A stretch of 64,000 nucleotides of DNA from Syngnathus acus (lineage: Eukaryota; Chordata; Actinopteri; Syngnathiformes; Syngnathidae), in contig NC_051100.1 of NCBI RefSeq assembly GCF_901709675.1, forward strand, positions 8,404,786 through 8,468,785. The letters are read 5' to 3'. The notes beneath the pieces are model-generated. The model did not search any database and was not told the origin of the DNA. It saw only the letters and a list, made by a program, of their open reading frames with translations. The translations under genes were made by a program, and so were the position numbers. Below, piece after piece: positions 40,301 to 48,800 of the stretch. The first letter of the stretch is position 1; the number at the start of each line of letters is the position of its first letter.

Positions 40301-41016
40301 ATAAAACATATTTATGTAGGCAAGTAGTGAGAAAAACTTCTGCACACAGAAGCCTCTTGTCTCGTGAATGTTGCAGGTTATGATTTAAAAAAAAAAAGAC
40401 AAGTAAAGGGCTGCATTATTGTGATAAAACAAAACAGATGTTTGGAGGAGTTTTGTAGATTTTGGAAGGTGTCACAATTTATCACATAGCTGTGGCGTGG
40501 ATGCTGCGAGCTCGACTAACCTCTTCCCAAGTCCATCTCTGTACAGCGGCGCTCCGGGTTGCTGTGGACTCTGCACTTGAACACAGCACCAGGAGCGTGC
40601 ACTGTACTACTGTAGGTAGAGTTGGCTCTGGGAGCCCCTACTATGACCCTGAATAAACCAAGAGAGGGAAGAGGAGTGCGCACCATAAAAAGTCAATGAG
40701 CATCCCTCAAGTGTCTTTATATTCAACGCATCTCGTCATTTCTTAATAAATCAACAAAATAGTTAGATTGCGTGATTTCTTTTAGCTAATAAAATGTTAC
40801 AAATGAGCAAAACAACAGCAAAAGGACAAATGGGACTCACCAGCGTGTGTTGTCATAATAATGCTCCAGCACAGAATAGCCAAAAAAACTAGAATTAGGT
40901 CCACGGAACACCAAGGGATGTTCCAAGTCTATATTGTATGAGAAAACCACAGAAATAGAAAGGCACACATGCAAAATAGTTTGTAGTCCCGTTTTTTGTC
41001 TCCGACGTGGAGCCAT
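7295..41016 (-). CDS. itga9: Integrin alpha-9 (joined from 28 coding exons)
   Basis: Alpha chain of alpha9-beta1, a cell-surface receptor for tenascin-C, osteopontin, VCAM-1 and VEGF-C/D in vertebrates. The 28 exons join to 3066 nt: 1021 residues plus stop (human about 1035, also 28 exons). A signal peptide covers residues ~1-26. The seven-bladed FG-GAP propeller has no inserted I-domain; three calcium-loop motifs are seen at ~307-315 (DLNKDGLSD), 368-376 (DVDDDGYQD) and 430-438 (DMDGNGYTD). Thigh and calf domains follow. The transmembrane helix is at ~964-988, then a GFFRRR membrane-proximal motif and a short tail ending [10 protein letters not shown]. It lies tandem to GOLGA4, whose stop is 1.85 kb upstream of this start, as at human 3p22.2. 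The start has G at -3 and +4. Confidence 0.95.
7641..7760 (-). CDS. itga9: ITGA9 coding exon 27 (transmembrane helix)
   Basis: Residues 950-989. [18 protein letters not shown], then the helix [19 protein letters not shown], virtually unchanged from mammals. Donor AAG|GTAAAA. Confidence 0.97.
7761..9795 (-). other. itga9: ITGA9 intron 26
   Basis: AT-rich intron. Open frames are short and show no family resemblance. T-runs are seen around 8130-8190. No exon or recognisable element found. Confidence 0.6.
9796..9891 (-). CDS. itga9: ITGA9 coding exon 26
   Basis: Residues 918-949. [20 protein letters not shown]. Acceptor TTCTGCAG, donor GCT|GTGAGT; the intron to exon 25 is 89 bp. Confidence 0.93.
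9981..10100 (-). CDS. itga9: ITGA9 coding exon 25
   Basis: Residues 878-917. [20 protein letters not shown] and [10 protein letters not shown], calf-2. Donor ACG|GTAAGA. Confidence 0.93.
10181..10306 (-). CDS. itga9: ITGA9 coding exon 24
   Basis: Residues 836-877. [20 protein letters not shown] and [17 protein letters not shown], almost identical to mammalian alpha9. Confidence 0.95.
10307..11531 (-). other. itga9: ITGA9 intron 23
   Basis: Intron between exons 23 and 24. Nothing recognisable seen on either strand. Confidence 0.6.
11532..11639 (-). CDS. itga9: ITGA9 coding exon 23
   Basis: Residues 800-835. [20 protein letters not shown]. Donor CAG|GTGGAT. Confidence 0.93.
11722..11830 (-). 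CDS. itga9: ITGA9 coding exon 22
   Basis: Residues 763-799. [20 protein letters not shown] and [11 protein letters not shown], matching the alpha9 'ESVDAANFIQLDDLECHF' region. Confidence 0.95.
12200..12283 (-). CDS. itga9: ITGA9 coding exon 21
   Basis: Residues 735-762. [20 protein letters not shown] and TDTTITG. Donor ACAGG|GTAAGA; the split Gly codon keeps the frame. Confidence 0.92.
12409..12488 (-). CDS. itga9: ITGA9 coding exon 20
   Basis: Residues 709-734. [20 protein letters not shown]. Donor AAGAG|GTACGT. Confidence 0.92.
12590..12676 (-). CDS. itga9: ITGA9 coding exon 19
   Basis: Residues 680-708. [20 protein letters not shown] then FPFMRAQTK, a strongly conserved calf segment. 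Donor AAG|GTAAGC. Confidence 0.95.
13195..13290. repeat. Degenerate teleost interspersed repeat, 3' part
   Basis: ACGCAAACTCCACAAGAAAA, GAGATTCAAACTCCACCTCA and CACAACTGTGTGATAA parallel the common fish repeat text 'GCAAACTCCACACAGG...GATTCGAACC...CACAACTGTGAGGC...GCTAACCACT'. Heavily mutated, so an old copy. Confidence 0.5.
14270..14640 (+). mobile_element. L2-type LINE remnant (reverse transcriptase fragment)
   Basis: Frame at 14307-14420 reads [12 protein letters not shown] then [14 protein letters not shown], the reverse-transcriptase finger/palm stretch (usually [22 protein letters not shown]) of L2/Maui-like non-LTR elements. Past it, 14454-14492 reads [12 protein letters not shown], matching the 'RIDFKILLLTYKALHGLAP' part further downstream in such elements. 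The YADD catalytic segment between them is absent, and stops and frameshifts are present. A dead, 5'-truncated copy lying antisense to ITGA9. Confidence 0.75.
15278..15285. promoter_or_regulatory. TGACGTCA (CRE palindrome) in ITGA9 intron 18
   Basis: Perfect CREB/ATF palindrome in non-coding DNA. Function is unknown; another perfect copy is in intron 15 at 21161-21168. Confidence 0.3.
15807..15954 (-). CDS. itga9: ITGA9 coding exon 18
   Basis: Residues 630-679. [20 protein letters not shown] and [20 protein letters not shown], calf domain with several N-x-S/T sites. Confidence 0.92.
15955..16867 (-). other. itga9: ITGA9 intron 17
   Basis: AT-rich intron without a recognisable feature. Confidence 0.6.
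16868..16944 (-). CDS. itga9: ITGA9 coding exon 17
   Basis: Residues 605-629. [20 protein letters not shown] and KLLLS. Acceptor TTCTTCTTCAG, donor TCTGG|GTAAAA. The junction with exon 16 is about four residues shorter than the human protein as I recall it. Confidence 0.88.
16945..17641 (-). other. itga9: ITGA9 intron 16
   Basis: Carries a CTCF-like core on the minus strand at 17403-17413; otherwise nothing recognisable. Confidence 0.55.
17403..17413 (-). promoter_or_regulatory. CTCF-like motif CCAGCAGAGGC
   Basis: Matches the CTCF core consensus CCASYAGRKGGC across the bases present, on the minus strand, so it faces the plus-strand motif at 5072-5083. Confidence 0.3.
17642..17782 (-). CDS. 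itga9: ITGA9 coding exon 16
   Basis: Residues 558-604. [20 protein letters not shown] and [17 protein letters not shown]. Acceptor TTTAAACAG, donor GCA|GTGAGG. Confidence 0.92.
21161..21168. promoter_or_regulatory. TGACGTCA (CRE palindrome) in ITGA9 intron 15
   Basis: Perfect CREB/ATF palindrome in a comparatively GC-rich stretch (about 21085-21250) of an otherwise AT-rich intron. Confidence 0.3.
21830..21975. repeat. Degenerate teleost interspersed repeat
   Basis: CATTCATCGACACTATTTAT, TCAGGGTCCC, GGTCACCAGTCAATCACAGG and GAACCACTCCCCCAC parallel the fish repeat text 'CATCCATTTTCTATACC...AGGGTC...CTGGTCGCCAGCCAATCGCAGGGCA...GAACCACTC'. The overlapping plus-strand open frame (21677-22117) is therefore unlikely to be a gene. 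Confidence 0.55.
27153..27178. repeat. (TAA)n microsatellite
   Basis: Uninterrupted TAA units within ITGA9 intron 15. Confidence 0.95.
29284..29444 (-). CDS. itga9: ITGA9 coding exon 15
   Basis: Residues 504-557. [20 protein letters not shown] and [10 protein letters not shown] of the thigh domain. Followed by the longest intron of the gene (11.5 kb). Confidence 0.92.
29445..30539 (-). other. itga9: ITGA9 intron 14
   Basis: A plus-strand open frame of 136 codons at 29844-30254 has no recognisable domain and is treated as chance. No other feature seen. Confidence 0.55.
30540..30691 (-). CDS. itga9: ITGA9 coding exon 14
   Basis: Residues 453-503, start of the thigh domain: [20 protein letters not shown] with potential N-glycosylation sites NIS and NIT. 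Donor ATAG|GTGAGG. Confidence 0.93.
30769..30814 (-). CDS. itga9: ITGA9 coding exon 13 (46 nt)
   Basis: Residues 438-452. [15 protein letters not shown], the closing strand of the propeller. The small size is conserved in the integrin alpha family. Confidence 0.93.
31109..31199 (-). CDS. itga9: ITGA9 coding exon 12 (third calcium loop)
   Basis: Residues 408-437. [20 protein letters not shown], the last calcium loop of the propeller. Donor ACAG|GTAGGG. Confidence 0.95.
31200..31960 (-). other. itga9: ITGA9 intron 11
   Basis: AT-rich, with an 18-nt T homopolymer at 31615-31632 on the plus strand. Nothing else recognised. Confidence 0.6.
31961..32055 (-). CDS. itga9: ITGA9 coding exon 11
   Basis: Residues 376-407. 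[20 protein letters not shown], typical FG-GAP. Acceptor CCTGCAG, donor ATG|GTGAGA. Confidence 0.95.
32056..33062 (-). other. itga9: ITGA9 intron 10
   Basis: No exon, repeat or RNA gene recognised. Confidence 0.6.
33063..33168 (-). CDS. itga9: ITGA9 coding exon 10 (second calcium loop)
   Basis: Residues 341-375. [20 protein letters not shown] plus the DxDxDG loop. Donor CAAG|GTCAGT. Confidence 0.95.
33431..33568 (-). CDS. itga9: ITGA9 coding exon 9 (first calcium loop)
   Basis: Residues 295-340. [20 protein letters not shown] holds the calcium-binding DxNxDG loop, followed by LLVGAPM. Donor AAT|GTAAGT. Confidence 0.95.
33850..33912 (-). CDS. itga9: ITGA9 coding exon 8
   Basis: Residues 274-294. 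[20 protein letters not shown], the outer strand of a propeller blade. Donor ATG|GTATGG. An 18-nt poly-A tract (poly-T in the transcript) lies just upstream of its acceptor at 33923-33940. Confidence 0.9.
33999..34084 (-). CDS. itga9: ITGA9 coding exon 7
   Basis: Residues 245-273. [20 protein letters not shown] and [14 protein letters not shown] repeat. Donor AAG|GTAGCC. Confidence 0.93.
34163..34292 (-). CDS. itga9: ITGA9 coding exon 6
   Basis: Residues 202-244. [20 protein letters not shown] (FG-GAP blade) and HRYSYLG. Acceptor TTTACAG, donor CTTG|GTAAGA. The next intron is 78 bp. Confidence 0.93.
34293..36055 (-). other. itga9: ITGA9 intron 5
   Basis: Contains a CA/CG-alternating tract near 34715-34737 and a locally CpG-richer stretch at about 35570-35810. 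No exon recognised. Confidence 0.55.
36056..36123 (-). CDS. itga9: ITGA9 coding exon 5
   Basis: Residues 179-201. [16 protein letters not shown], a hallmark segment shared with alpha4. Donor AAAGAG|GTCAGT. Confidence 0.93.
36124..37121 (-). other. itga9: ITGA9 intron 4
   Basis: Holds the second perfect GTCACGTGAC palindrome (36642-36651). No exon recognised. Confidence 0.55.
36642..36651. promoter_or_regulatory. Second perfect GTCACGTGAC E-box
   Basis: Same ten-base palindrome as at 4073-4082, here in ITGA9 intron 4. By base counting, a given ten-mer is expected well under once in 64 kb, so two copies are notable. Confidence 0.3.
37122..37245 (-). CDS. itga9: ITGA9 coding exon 4
   Basis: Residues 138-178. 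Starts [20 protein letters not shown], the alpha4/alpha9-type 'CAHRWKN' strand. Donor GAAG|GTACGT. Confidence 0.93.
37246..39045 (-). other. itga9: ITGA9 intron 3
   Basis: No exon or recognisable repeat seen; TTTTATTTTATTTTATTTTG simple sequence near 38756. Confidence 0.6.
39046..39152 (-). CDS. itga9: ITGA9 coding exon 3
   Basis: Residues 102-137. [19 protein letters not shown] and [12 protein letters not shown] of the propeller. Donor CTG|GTGAGT in phase 0. Confidence 0.93.
39153..40520 (-). other. itga9: ITGA9 intron 2
   Basis: AT-rich intron, no recognisable element. Intron 1 (40649-40840) is only 192 bp. Confidence 0.6.
40521..40648 (-). CDS. itga9: ITGA9 coding exon 2
   Basis: Residues 59-101. 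[14 protein letters not shown] followed by [18 protein letters not shown], blade 1 with its disulphide. Acceptor TTTATTCAG|G, donor AAGAG|GTTAGT. Confidence 0.93.
40841..41016 (-). CDS. itga9: ITGA9 coding exon 1 (signal peptide, start of propeller)
   Basis: Residues 1-58 plus two bases. A basic MAPRRRQK start and hydrophobic [13 protein letters not shown], then mature YNIDLEHP and [11 protein letters not shown], the first FG-GAP-type strand. Donor CGCTG|GTGAGT. The split codon TG|G gives the Trp of RWVIVGAP. Confidence 0.93.
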
Positions 41017-42867
41017 TCCTTTTTGCGTATCGTGCGTAATTGCGCAGTAAAAGTGTCCAAAGGGAAAACAAAGTCAGTTGCACGCTGGTCAAAAAGTTTC
41101 CAAAATAATGTGGAGCGTGGTTCCTGCTTTATCGTCGCACATAGGTTGTAATGGCAGGAGGAAAAACTTCGCCGAGGAAAGTTAACGGTCCACAGAATAA
41201 CGGTGCGTCAGCTTCTCTCCATTCTGAGTCCATCTGATAAAGTTACAGTGGGCTGCCAGAGTTCCTGACGGGGTGAGATAAACGCGCACTTCCAAAAACA
41301 AACTCACATGAAGGAGTAGAGGTGGGACAGAAGTTTAAAAAAAATTAACAAAGTAAAAGCATGAGCGTTTGGAGAAATTGACGACGGAGTTGGTCGCAGT
41401 CGGTTTTACTTTGAAAGGGCAACGAATCTGGACTGTTGAGGCGTAAAAGCATTTTTGATTCACACGTGATTGCATTTCTCAATTTCTTTGGCACTGCGTT
41501 CGGGGAGCAATGTCGCCCTCTATCGGTTGTACACTAGTGAGTGCAAACCTCACTTAAATCACTAAAAACTGAAGGAGGGATGTTGCATGGGATAAATGAG
41601 GGCAATTGCATTTACTCTGAAAATCTATGGATGAGAAAGACATGGCATCAACTAGCAACAATTATATTATTATTATTTTGTGTGCAACTAAGAGCTCCAC
41701 TCCCCGCTCACTTTTGCTTGACGTTGCCCTCTGGCAAATGCCACAGGACACTTAAGTCTGCAAAAGCCTACAAAATCAAAAGAGAACAGAGCTCTACCAT
41801 ACAACACAATACATTTGAGTTATTTTTGTGTTTTGTTTTGCATATTAATGCACAGTTATAAGTTGGAAAGATTCTGGATACTGTGGTTGTATAGCATGTC
41901 GTGCATGCACAAAAACCATAGGAAAACACGTATTCTTGTTTCATTAAAATGAAATTAGGCCTGAATAATATACAGGTGTTTGGGGGTCTGATTCATCTGA
42001 GTGCATACTTGCTATAAAAGCTTTATGGGTTTATTTATATCCTGCTGTAAATGTGCTCCCTACTGAGAGGGCCGTTATTGAAGGCAGCTGAGAACCAGAA
42101 CTATTTTCTCTCAATGATGACATAAACATGAGCTAAAAAAAATTGTTTCTTGGGTCTATTCAGAGAAAATAACAGATTTGGATGACGTTTTTGATGGCAC
42201 GTCACTAGCGAGTTGGAATATGTACAAAAAGTGATAGGGGGGAAAAAAAGAGATGAGCTAGGTGGTGGATATATTCTGTAAATAATATTTAATTTGTTAT
42301 ACAGAAAATGTATAGCAAGTTATATAGAGCCCTATAGTACAGTTTACATCTTAATACAAATTACAGTGTTGTTGGGGTTGGTGGGATGGAATACAAAGCT
42401 CGGGGAAGAAAAAAATGATCAATAGGCGTCTAACTTAAATATGTAGTGAGGGCAGAGGTCAAAAGGTCATTTACAGGTTTGCAGCAGAAGTGAACCAGAC
42501 GACAGAAAAGCACAAGAAAACTTTAAAATCAACCGACTCTCGCCTTCGATATGTGATAACAGTACCATTTATTGCACACGCCAATCTGTATAAACACATT
42601 AAATAAAAATCATACCTCCTAAAACACCAGTTAATCTAAAAAAAAAAAAATGCAGATTTGTGGAAGATCTGTGTTTGAATTCCCTCATACTTGTAGTGTT
42701 ACTCATACATACCAAACTATACAAAGCGCACTAAAATCTCAATTGCTGGCCATTCATACGTGCATACATACAAATACATAATGGGGAGAGAAGGGTTTCA
42801 TTAAATCCTTGGCAGTCTTCCCTTTCAGCAGCAGCAGCAGCAACAGCATGATTTTCATCTCAAAGCA
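41017..42867 (-). other. ITGA9 5' UTR/promoter side and GOLGA4 3' UTR
   Basis: The 1.85-kb gap between the ITGA9 start codon and the GOLGA4 stop must hold the ITGA9 promoter and the GOLGA4 3' end. Candidate GOLGA4 AATAAA at 42568-42573 (minus). A (CAG)5 run at 42826-42840 is in the GOLGA4 3' UTR. No ITGA9 TATA box is evident; the transcription start is not determinable. Confidence 0.5.
42568..42573 (-). terminator. golga4: Candidate GOLGA4 polyadenylation signal (AATAAA)
   Basis: First clear minus-strand AATAAA past the GOLGA4 stop, giving a 3' UTR of roughly 0.3 kb. Further signals occur nearer ITGA9. Confidence 0.4.
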
Positions 42868-42885
42868 TCAGACGCTCAACCAATG
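42868..42885 (-). CDS. golga4: GOLGA4 coding exon 24 (five residues and stop)
   Basis: Acceptor TTTCTCTGCAG, then CAT TGG TTG AGC GTC TGA, giving ...KAM-HWLSV. It resembles the 'MSWLR'-type ending of a human isoform rather than the 'FTSPRSGIF' one. It is the least certain exon because it is so short. Confidence 0.65.
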   Translation of the reverse strand, partial: HWLSV

Positions 42886-45800
42886 CTGCAGAGAAACAAA
42901 CATCAATCGTCTGAACACTGCATGATTGTATTCTGTAAATAAGCACTTGACGTCTATTGACCTTTATGCCTAAAGTCATGTACAAGCCACTATCAGGCTT
43001 TTGTCATTCACAAACATTTCGCCACATTTGTTAAAATTGTCAGTCTGACCTGACAGTTGTGCGTCAGTAAAAGGACGTTTAGAGAAAATAAATATATCAG
43101 TCTTCTCTGATCAGATATTGTATCGCCAACATAATTTTAAAAAAACCACCACACCCGAGGAAAAACAACCAAAGACAAAAAAGCTGAAGAAATCAGGTGT
43201 CAATAATTCCAGTCAACAAATTTTTAGTAATCAGCCATTCAAGTAGTTTTCTAGATATTTTTTAAAGTATCTGTTTTTAAATGAAATAGTTAAGAAGTAC
43301 CGTATTTGTACCACCTTACTTGTACAAAGGTAAAATATGTTTATATTTATGCAAATTAGACAAACTTCCAGTCATAAGGTAAAAATAAAAGAACAGCCCT
43401 ACCATTGCTTTGGACTCCTCATTGTCCAAAACCTTTTGAGCCTGGTCTGGAGGAAACTTTAGCATGGATGTTATCACTTTGGCCATCGTCTGCGAGTGAA
43501 ATCAAAATAAAAGTTGAAACTCAATAGTTAGTTTAACATCATCAACAAATGTATGTTTACTCATTAGTTTTATGTCACGCAGAGAAACATAGCTTTAGCA
43601 CAAATACACAGGATAAAATATACGTGTGATGCACTCATCCTACTAAAAAGAAAAAAAATCAGAGACGATTAAGTATGAGAAAAAAATCCTGTGCATAATC
43701 AACAGCAGGCCTATCTTGCCAGGGTGCATGCACCAAGCCGTAAACGGGGATAATCAAGAACAGGGCTGCCGAACAGAGAAACCCAACTGCGTGTCTAACA
43801 ATAAACAAGCGCAGTGTGTCTTTAAATGTGTGCGTCATGCAACACATATGTGCTCCATGTCTGCCTGCGGGACATCCTGCACACAAGGAACGCTACCATG
43901 CTGCTATAAACACGGACGCTCTGGAAGCTGCTGGAAAAATCCTGCTGACTTTAGGACCATGTCAACAGCACTGTTAATTAGAGGGATCGATGCCAATTAG
44001 ATGTTGACACACATTGTGTGCTGCAGACCTCCATTATCAGGTACTCGTGTCATTAGGTAATGTTCCCATAAAGTCCAAACAAGCTAATGTGGACAAATTT
44101 GGTCACTCCATTAGGGTACAGCTGCTGCAGCTTTGCAGTTTTCCATTCTGATGTTAATTACAACATGTCTATTATTTTGTAATTCTGTAAAGCTTTGTAC
44201 AGGAAGACTGAAAGATGCTCTCATGCCTTGGCTTTAAAGTAATATGACACAACAGGCAATTAAAATATCTTAAGTATATGTTTAACTGAATTACCCATTT
44301 TTGCCATGATGTGTATTTTCCTTACCACAATAAATAAAGCAGAGGAACAAATATTGAAATAAGAATGGGTTTGTATTTTTTTTCCAATCTCCACATTTTA
44401 AACCTTCCACAGTTATGAACGTTTGGTTTATTTCAAATATTTTTATTGATCTATAAAATATAACAAAGCCCACTTCAGAAATGAGAAAACAGGGAAATGA
44501 CTATGTTTCTGTGCCAATGTCAAGAGTTCTCAGTCCAGTTGGAAAAAAGATTCAGTCGCATTGTTGGTGCACTGTTATTAAAGAAATAAATATAAAATCG
44601 TACTTTTGTCTCACGTCCCATCATGTACTCAAAAAGCACCTTCCTCAGGTACTCCATCTCAGTGGCTTCGGAGAGCAGCTCAGGATTGTTGAGTGCAGCA
44701 CCTTTGGGGGTGCAAAATAAAAGTTAAGCGAATACAGCACGCGAATGTGACTAATGAGCCAATGACATACCCTAAGTGTCAGAAATGTCTGTTGTAAGAG
44801 ACCCCCCCCCCCCTCCTTCCTCCTAGTCCTACCAAACAATTGGCGCCACTTTGCACAGTGGCACGGGTGCAAATTAAACACTAAATAAAAGTGGAGGCTT
44901 GCGAGTCCAAGCTCAGCGTGAACAGGCCTGCAGAGCATTTTAATCCATCGCCTAAAGGTACATAACATTAAAGTTCCAAAATCAATGCTGCACATTGCTG
45001 GTGAGGGCTGTTAACACTTACCACTGGCATACAAAGATTTTATTACTATTTTAACCAAGTGCAGATCAGTTTATTCTGTGCCTGAGATAGCAACACAGTT
45101 ATGTTATAATAATTATATTACAATGAGACATATATATATTACCCATGCGCCAAGCATTTTATGATGAATAAAATCATCAACATGATGTCATTATATTGTA
45201 CTTGTGTATCCTTAAAAAAATGCTTGAGAGGAAAAAACAGATTCAGAAGATAACAGCAGTTGTGAGTCAGAGTGACGAATATAATAATTTAACATCCCAA
45301 CCTGCAAAAGTCATTCTTTTCATGAATAGCTGCTTCACAGAACCCCCCCCCCCCCCTTCCACCTTTCACCTTCTGACAGAAGCTTCACTTTCTTACAGCA
45401 GCAGCAGCAGCAGGAAAAGTTCAAAAGGGGAGAGTAATTCACTTGATCCCATGACAGGTTTATCATACTGTACACATGAAGACATGGCACTGATTTATAA
45501 TCCCAGGGGGGTTCAGCTACACGACGACCCCAAATACCTCTTATGCTAACCTTGACCAAAGGGCAGTTCAAACCGCAGAGCTCAACTGAGGCCTCAATCA
45601 TACTTAGCCATACTGTCCTCTAAAGCACGTGGCCACATGCCACAACACCCCCACATAATACCTCCGCACATCCTGTGTCCCCCTCAGATGTGTAAGGAGA
45701 CATGGCCGCTGACAGATAAGCTTATATGCATGTGCTCCGGTCTAGGTGCTGCAGTTCCGTTTTGAAAATTTGGTGTTACCCAGCAACAAAAAGGGAAATG

Positions 45801-48800
45801 GAATCCAGAAGCTGAACTAATCAATTTGCAGTGTTACCTTTGTATGCGCTTCCCAGATGAGTTACGACTGCATTCCGGTGGAAACATTTAATCTTGTCCT
45901 CGAGCGAGTGAATCTAAAAACAAGCAGAGAAATTACCATAAAACAAAGCATTTGACCCCAGCGGGTTAATTTCCTCCATTAGCTTAATTGATATGTGGGA
46001 CAAATGAGAAGCATTTTGCTGAACGTCCTTGGGGATCGGGATGTTTGTGAGAAAGATGATATATGGGAGAGAAACCGTGGGAGGCGTTGCTCTGATTGTT
46101 TATGTGGCTAACAACAAATGTAAACAGATGTGCAGTAATTAAGTCGTTGCAGCGGGAGGGCCGTAGCGCTGGCTGGAGGCCACCAAAGCATGGCAACACA
46201 CTGCTCCAGATTTGCCGTTCACTCGTCCCGAAAAGCACACTTGCAAATAGTCACCTTCTCAACAAAGCTCTGCTCCTTCAGCCGAGCTTCACTCAGCAAA
46301 GTCGTCTTCTCGGCAAGTTGGGCCTGCAGTGCAGAGGGATGAGAGGAAGGGATCAGTGAGAGCTCCAAGGGTAACATCTGAACAGGAAGCGAGGACACGT
46401 GTGTTCTTACAATCAGGCTATGGAAAACACTGCCAGGCCAAAAGAATTCCGCCTTTGGAAACAAGCTACTTAACCTTAACTGATGCTTTAAGTAGTTTCA
46501 CGTTGTCCTAACGAACCCGTCGAGCAAAAAAAAAAAAAAAAAAATCTGTCAAGAACTAATGAGATTGCAAATATGATTTAAATTGGGTTCATTTCTTCTC
46601 AGCTATTAAACAGTAAAAAAAAAAAAACTGAAGAAAAAAAACAATACAATGTGTGTTCAATGAATGGCATTTCCAAATTTGATTATTATTATTATTTTTG
46701 GGGACGGTACAAAAAGTAATTCGGGTTGGAAAACATACGAAACATTTTCACAATGAAAAACTCAGAACATACCTGCAGTTCCTCTGAGCTCATCTGCGTC
46801 AAAGGCAAAAGAAAACAAATATGTATTTAGGTCATTGGAATGGAATATGTTGTGTATGTACGTACATAGCAATTCAAAATTGGAGATATTTTGTATTTTT
46901 AGTTTTATAACCCAATTGAAACTTTTAAGAGCCCAATAATCCAATCATGGTCTTTTTCTCCTACCAAAAATACCAAAATAAGGATAATTAAAAATAGGAT
47001 GATGGGTTTAACAAGTAAAATACATTTTCAAGATAGGCACCAACCATCCTAATGCAGTTTCATATAAAAATCTAATCAGCATTCTTTTCTCGAACCTTTT
47101 TGATCGTCTACTATACAATTTAACGTCCTTAACATTTGTCCACAATAGTGCACTCAACTTCAACTCTTGTAGAGGAGGCATGAAATCATTCCCAAATTCT
47201 GCCGCTGTAAATCCTCAATTAAGTTCCACAATTGCGGACAGCCCCACACACAAACACAACATCCCATGTCACAATATGTGCAGATTTTTTTACGGGCCCA
47301 GCTGCTTTTATTTTCCCGACCCAAGCATACTGTCGTGTTCCATTTTTAAAAAGCTCATCTTCAGTGAAAATCAGTGGCTTTGTAGGCTGCTAAACAGATT
47401 TTTTTTTTCCCCCTCCAATAAACTCACATCTGAGACTAAACTACTCCAGACTCTCACCAACTTTATTTGCACATTCTGCTAAAAGGAATGTTCAGAAGGC
47501 ATGTTTTGGAACTAAGTGAGTCTTGAAAACCGGCGTATTGGTGTGCCGTCTCAGCGGAAAGACACACTGACCCACTCTTCCGATGACGAATGGTTTCTGA
47601 GGCCCTTTGCAGGGGAAGGCCTCCCTGAGCATTAAACTATACAATCCGTCCATAAAGTTATTACCTCACAGGGGAAATATGCCATAGAGAGACTAATTCT
47701 TGTAAATCTGAGCGAGTGTGGTAAAGATAGAGGAATCAGCACTTGGATCTAAACAGTGTAACATCAGCTGGGTCAAGCGTCTCCCTGAGGTGCTTTTGTC
47801 CTACCTGGCCGCTTTCCAGTGTGCATTTTCTTGCATGATAGTGTTGCCGAAAGAGGCCAGGGTCTTGAGTCACCTCCGAATAATAATTAAGAGCAGGGAC
47901 AGAGTCTGGCCTCAGCCTCGCAAGCTCTTGTTTTCCAAAAAGAACATTCCTGAGCCATTCAAATGAACCCCGCAGCTTCCGATACACTTTGGAGAGTCGC
48001 CACTCGGCTGAGGCCGAAGAGACGGATTGGACTCGAGTATGAGAGCAAAGTTGAACTTTAAGGAAAATTTACTGGAACCACTTGGCGACTTTTAATACAC
48101 AGTAAATCTTTTTGACGTTAGGTACCTGAGACGTGTCGTGGCTCTTAGCTTGTAGCTCCTCCAGTTCTTTCTGGACCTGCCACACTCGAGTCCCCATCTC
48201 CTCCTCTCGACTCTGAAGAAAATGACAACGACTGAGTCATTTCCTATGTATCACGAAAGCATCACGACTCAAGTATGTTGGTCTCGTCACGGCCTTATTT
48301 CAAAACTCCCACCCTTTAAACATCTGATGGAGCTTGGCTCGAATTATTTTCTTCAGTACCTGTATCACCTGTTCATATTTCTGAACTGTTTTGTTCAAGT
48401 CTTCCTCCCTCTGGGCAATCACTTTCTTCAGCTGATTGGTTTCCTCCCGATGGCTACTGAGAAGCTCCGCCTCCACAACCTGGGCCTTACCTGCAATGGG
48501 TAACAACCAAATTGAGACACTAAAATCCTTCCACGAAAACATCATACACCTACCGATGGTTTCTTTCACTGCTGTGTCAACCTCTTTCTCTTTTACGGCT
48601 ATTTGTGTGTTGAACTCCATCATTAGCTGCTTGATTGCCGAGTTGTGCTTCATTTCAAGGTCTTCTAATTCTAATCTGTTGGGTCAAAAAGTAGCATGAT
48701 GATAACATTTAGTTCATGGCACACCTCAATAATCTAATGACAGCTGTCTAAAAAAAAAAAAAAAAAGACATTTTGAAGGCAAAACTTACTTAAGCTTCTG

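Noticed and set aside
43716-44000. Cysteine-rich plus-strand open frame of 94 codons in GOLGA4 intron 22
   Set aside because: The cysteines form no known spacing pattern and there is no signal peptide; chance from TGT/TGC-rich DNA is more likely.
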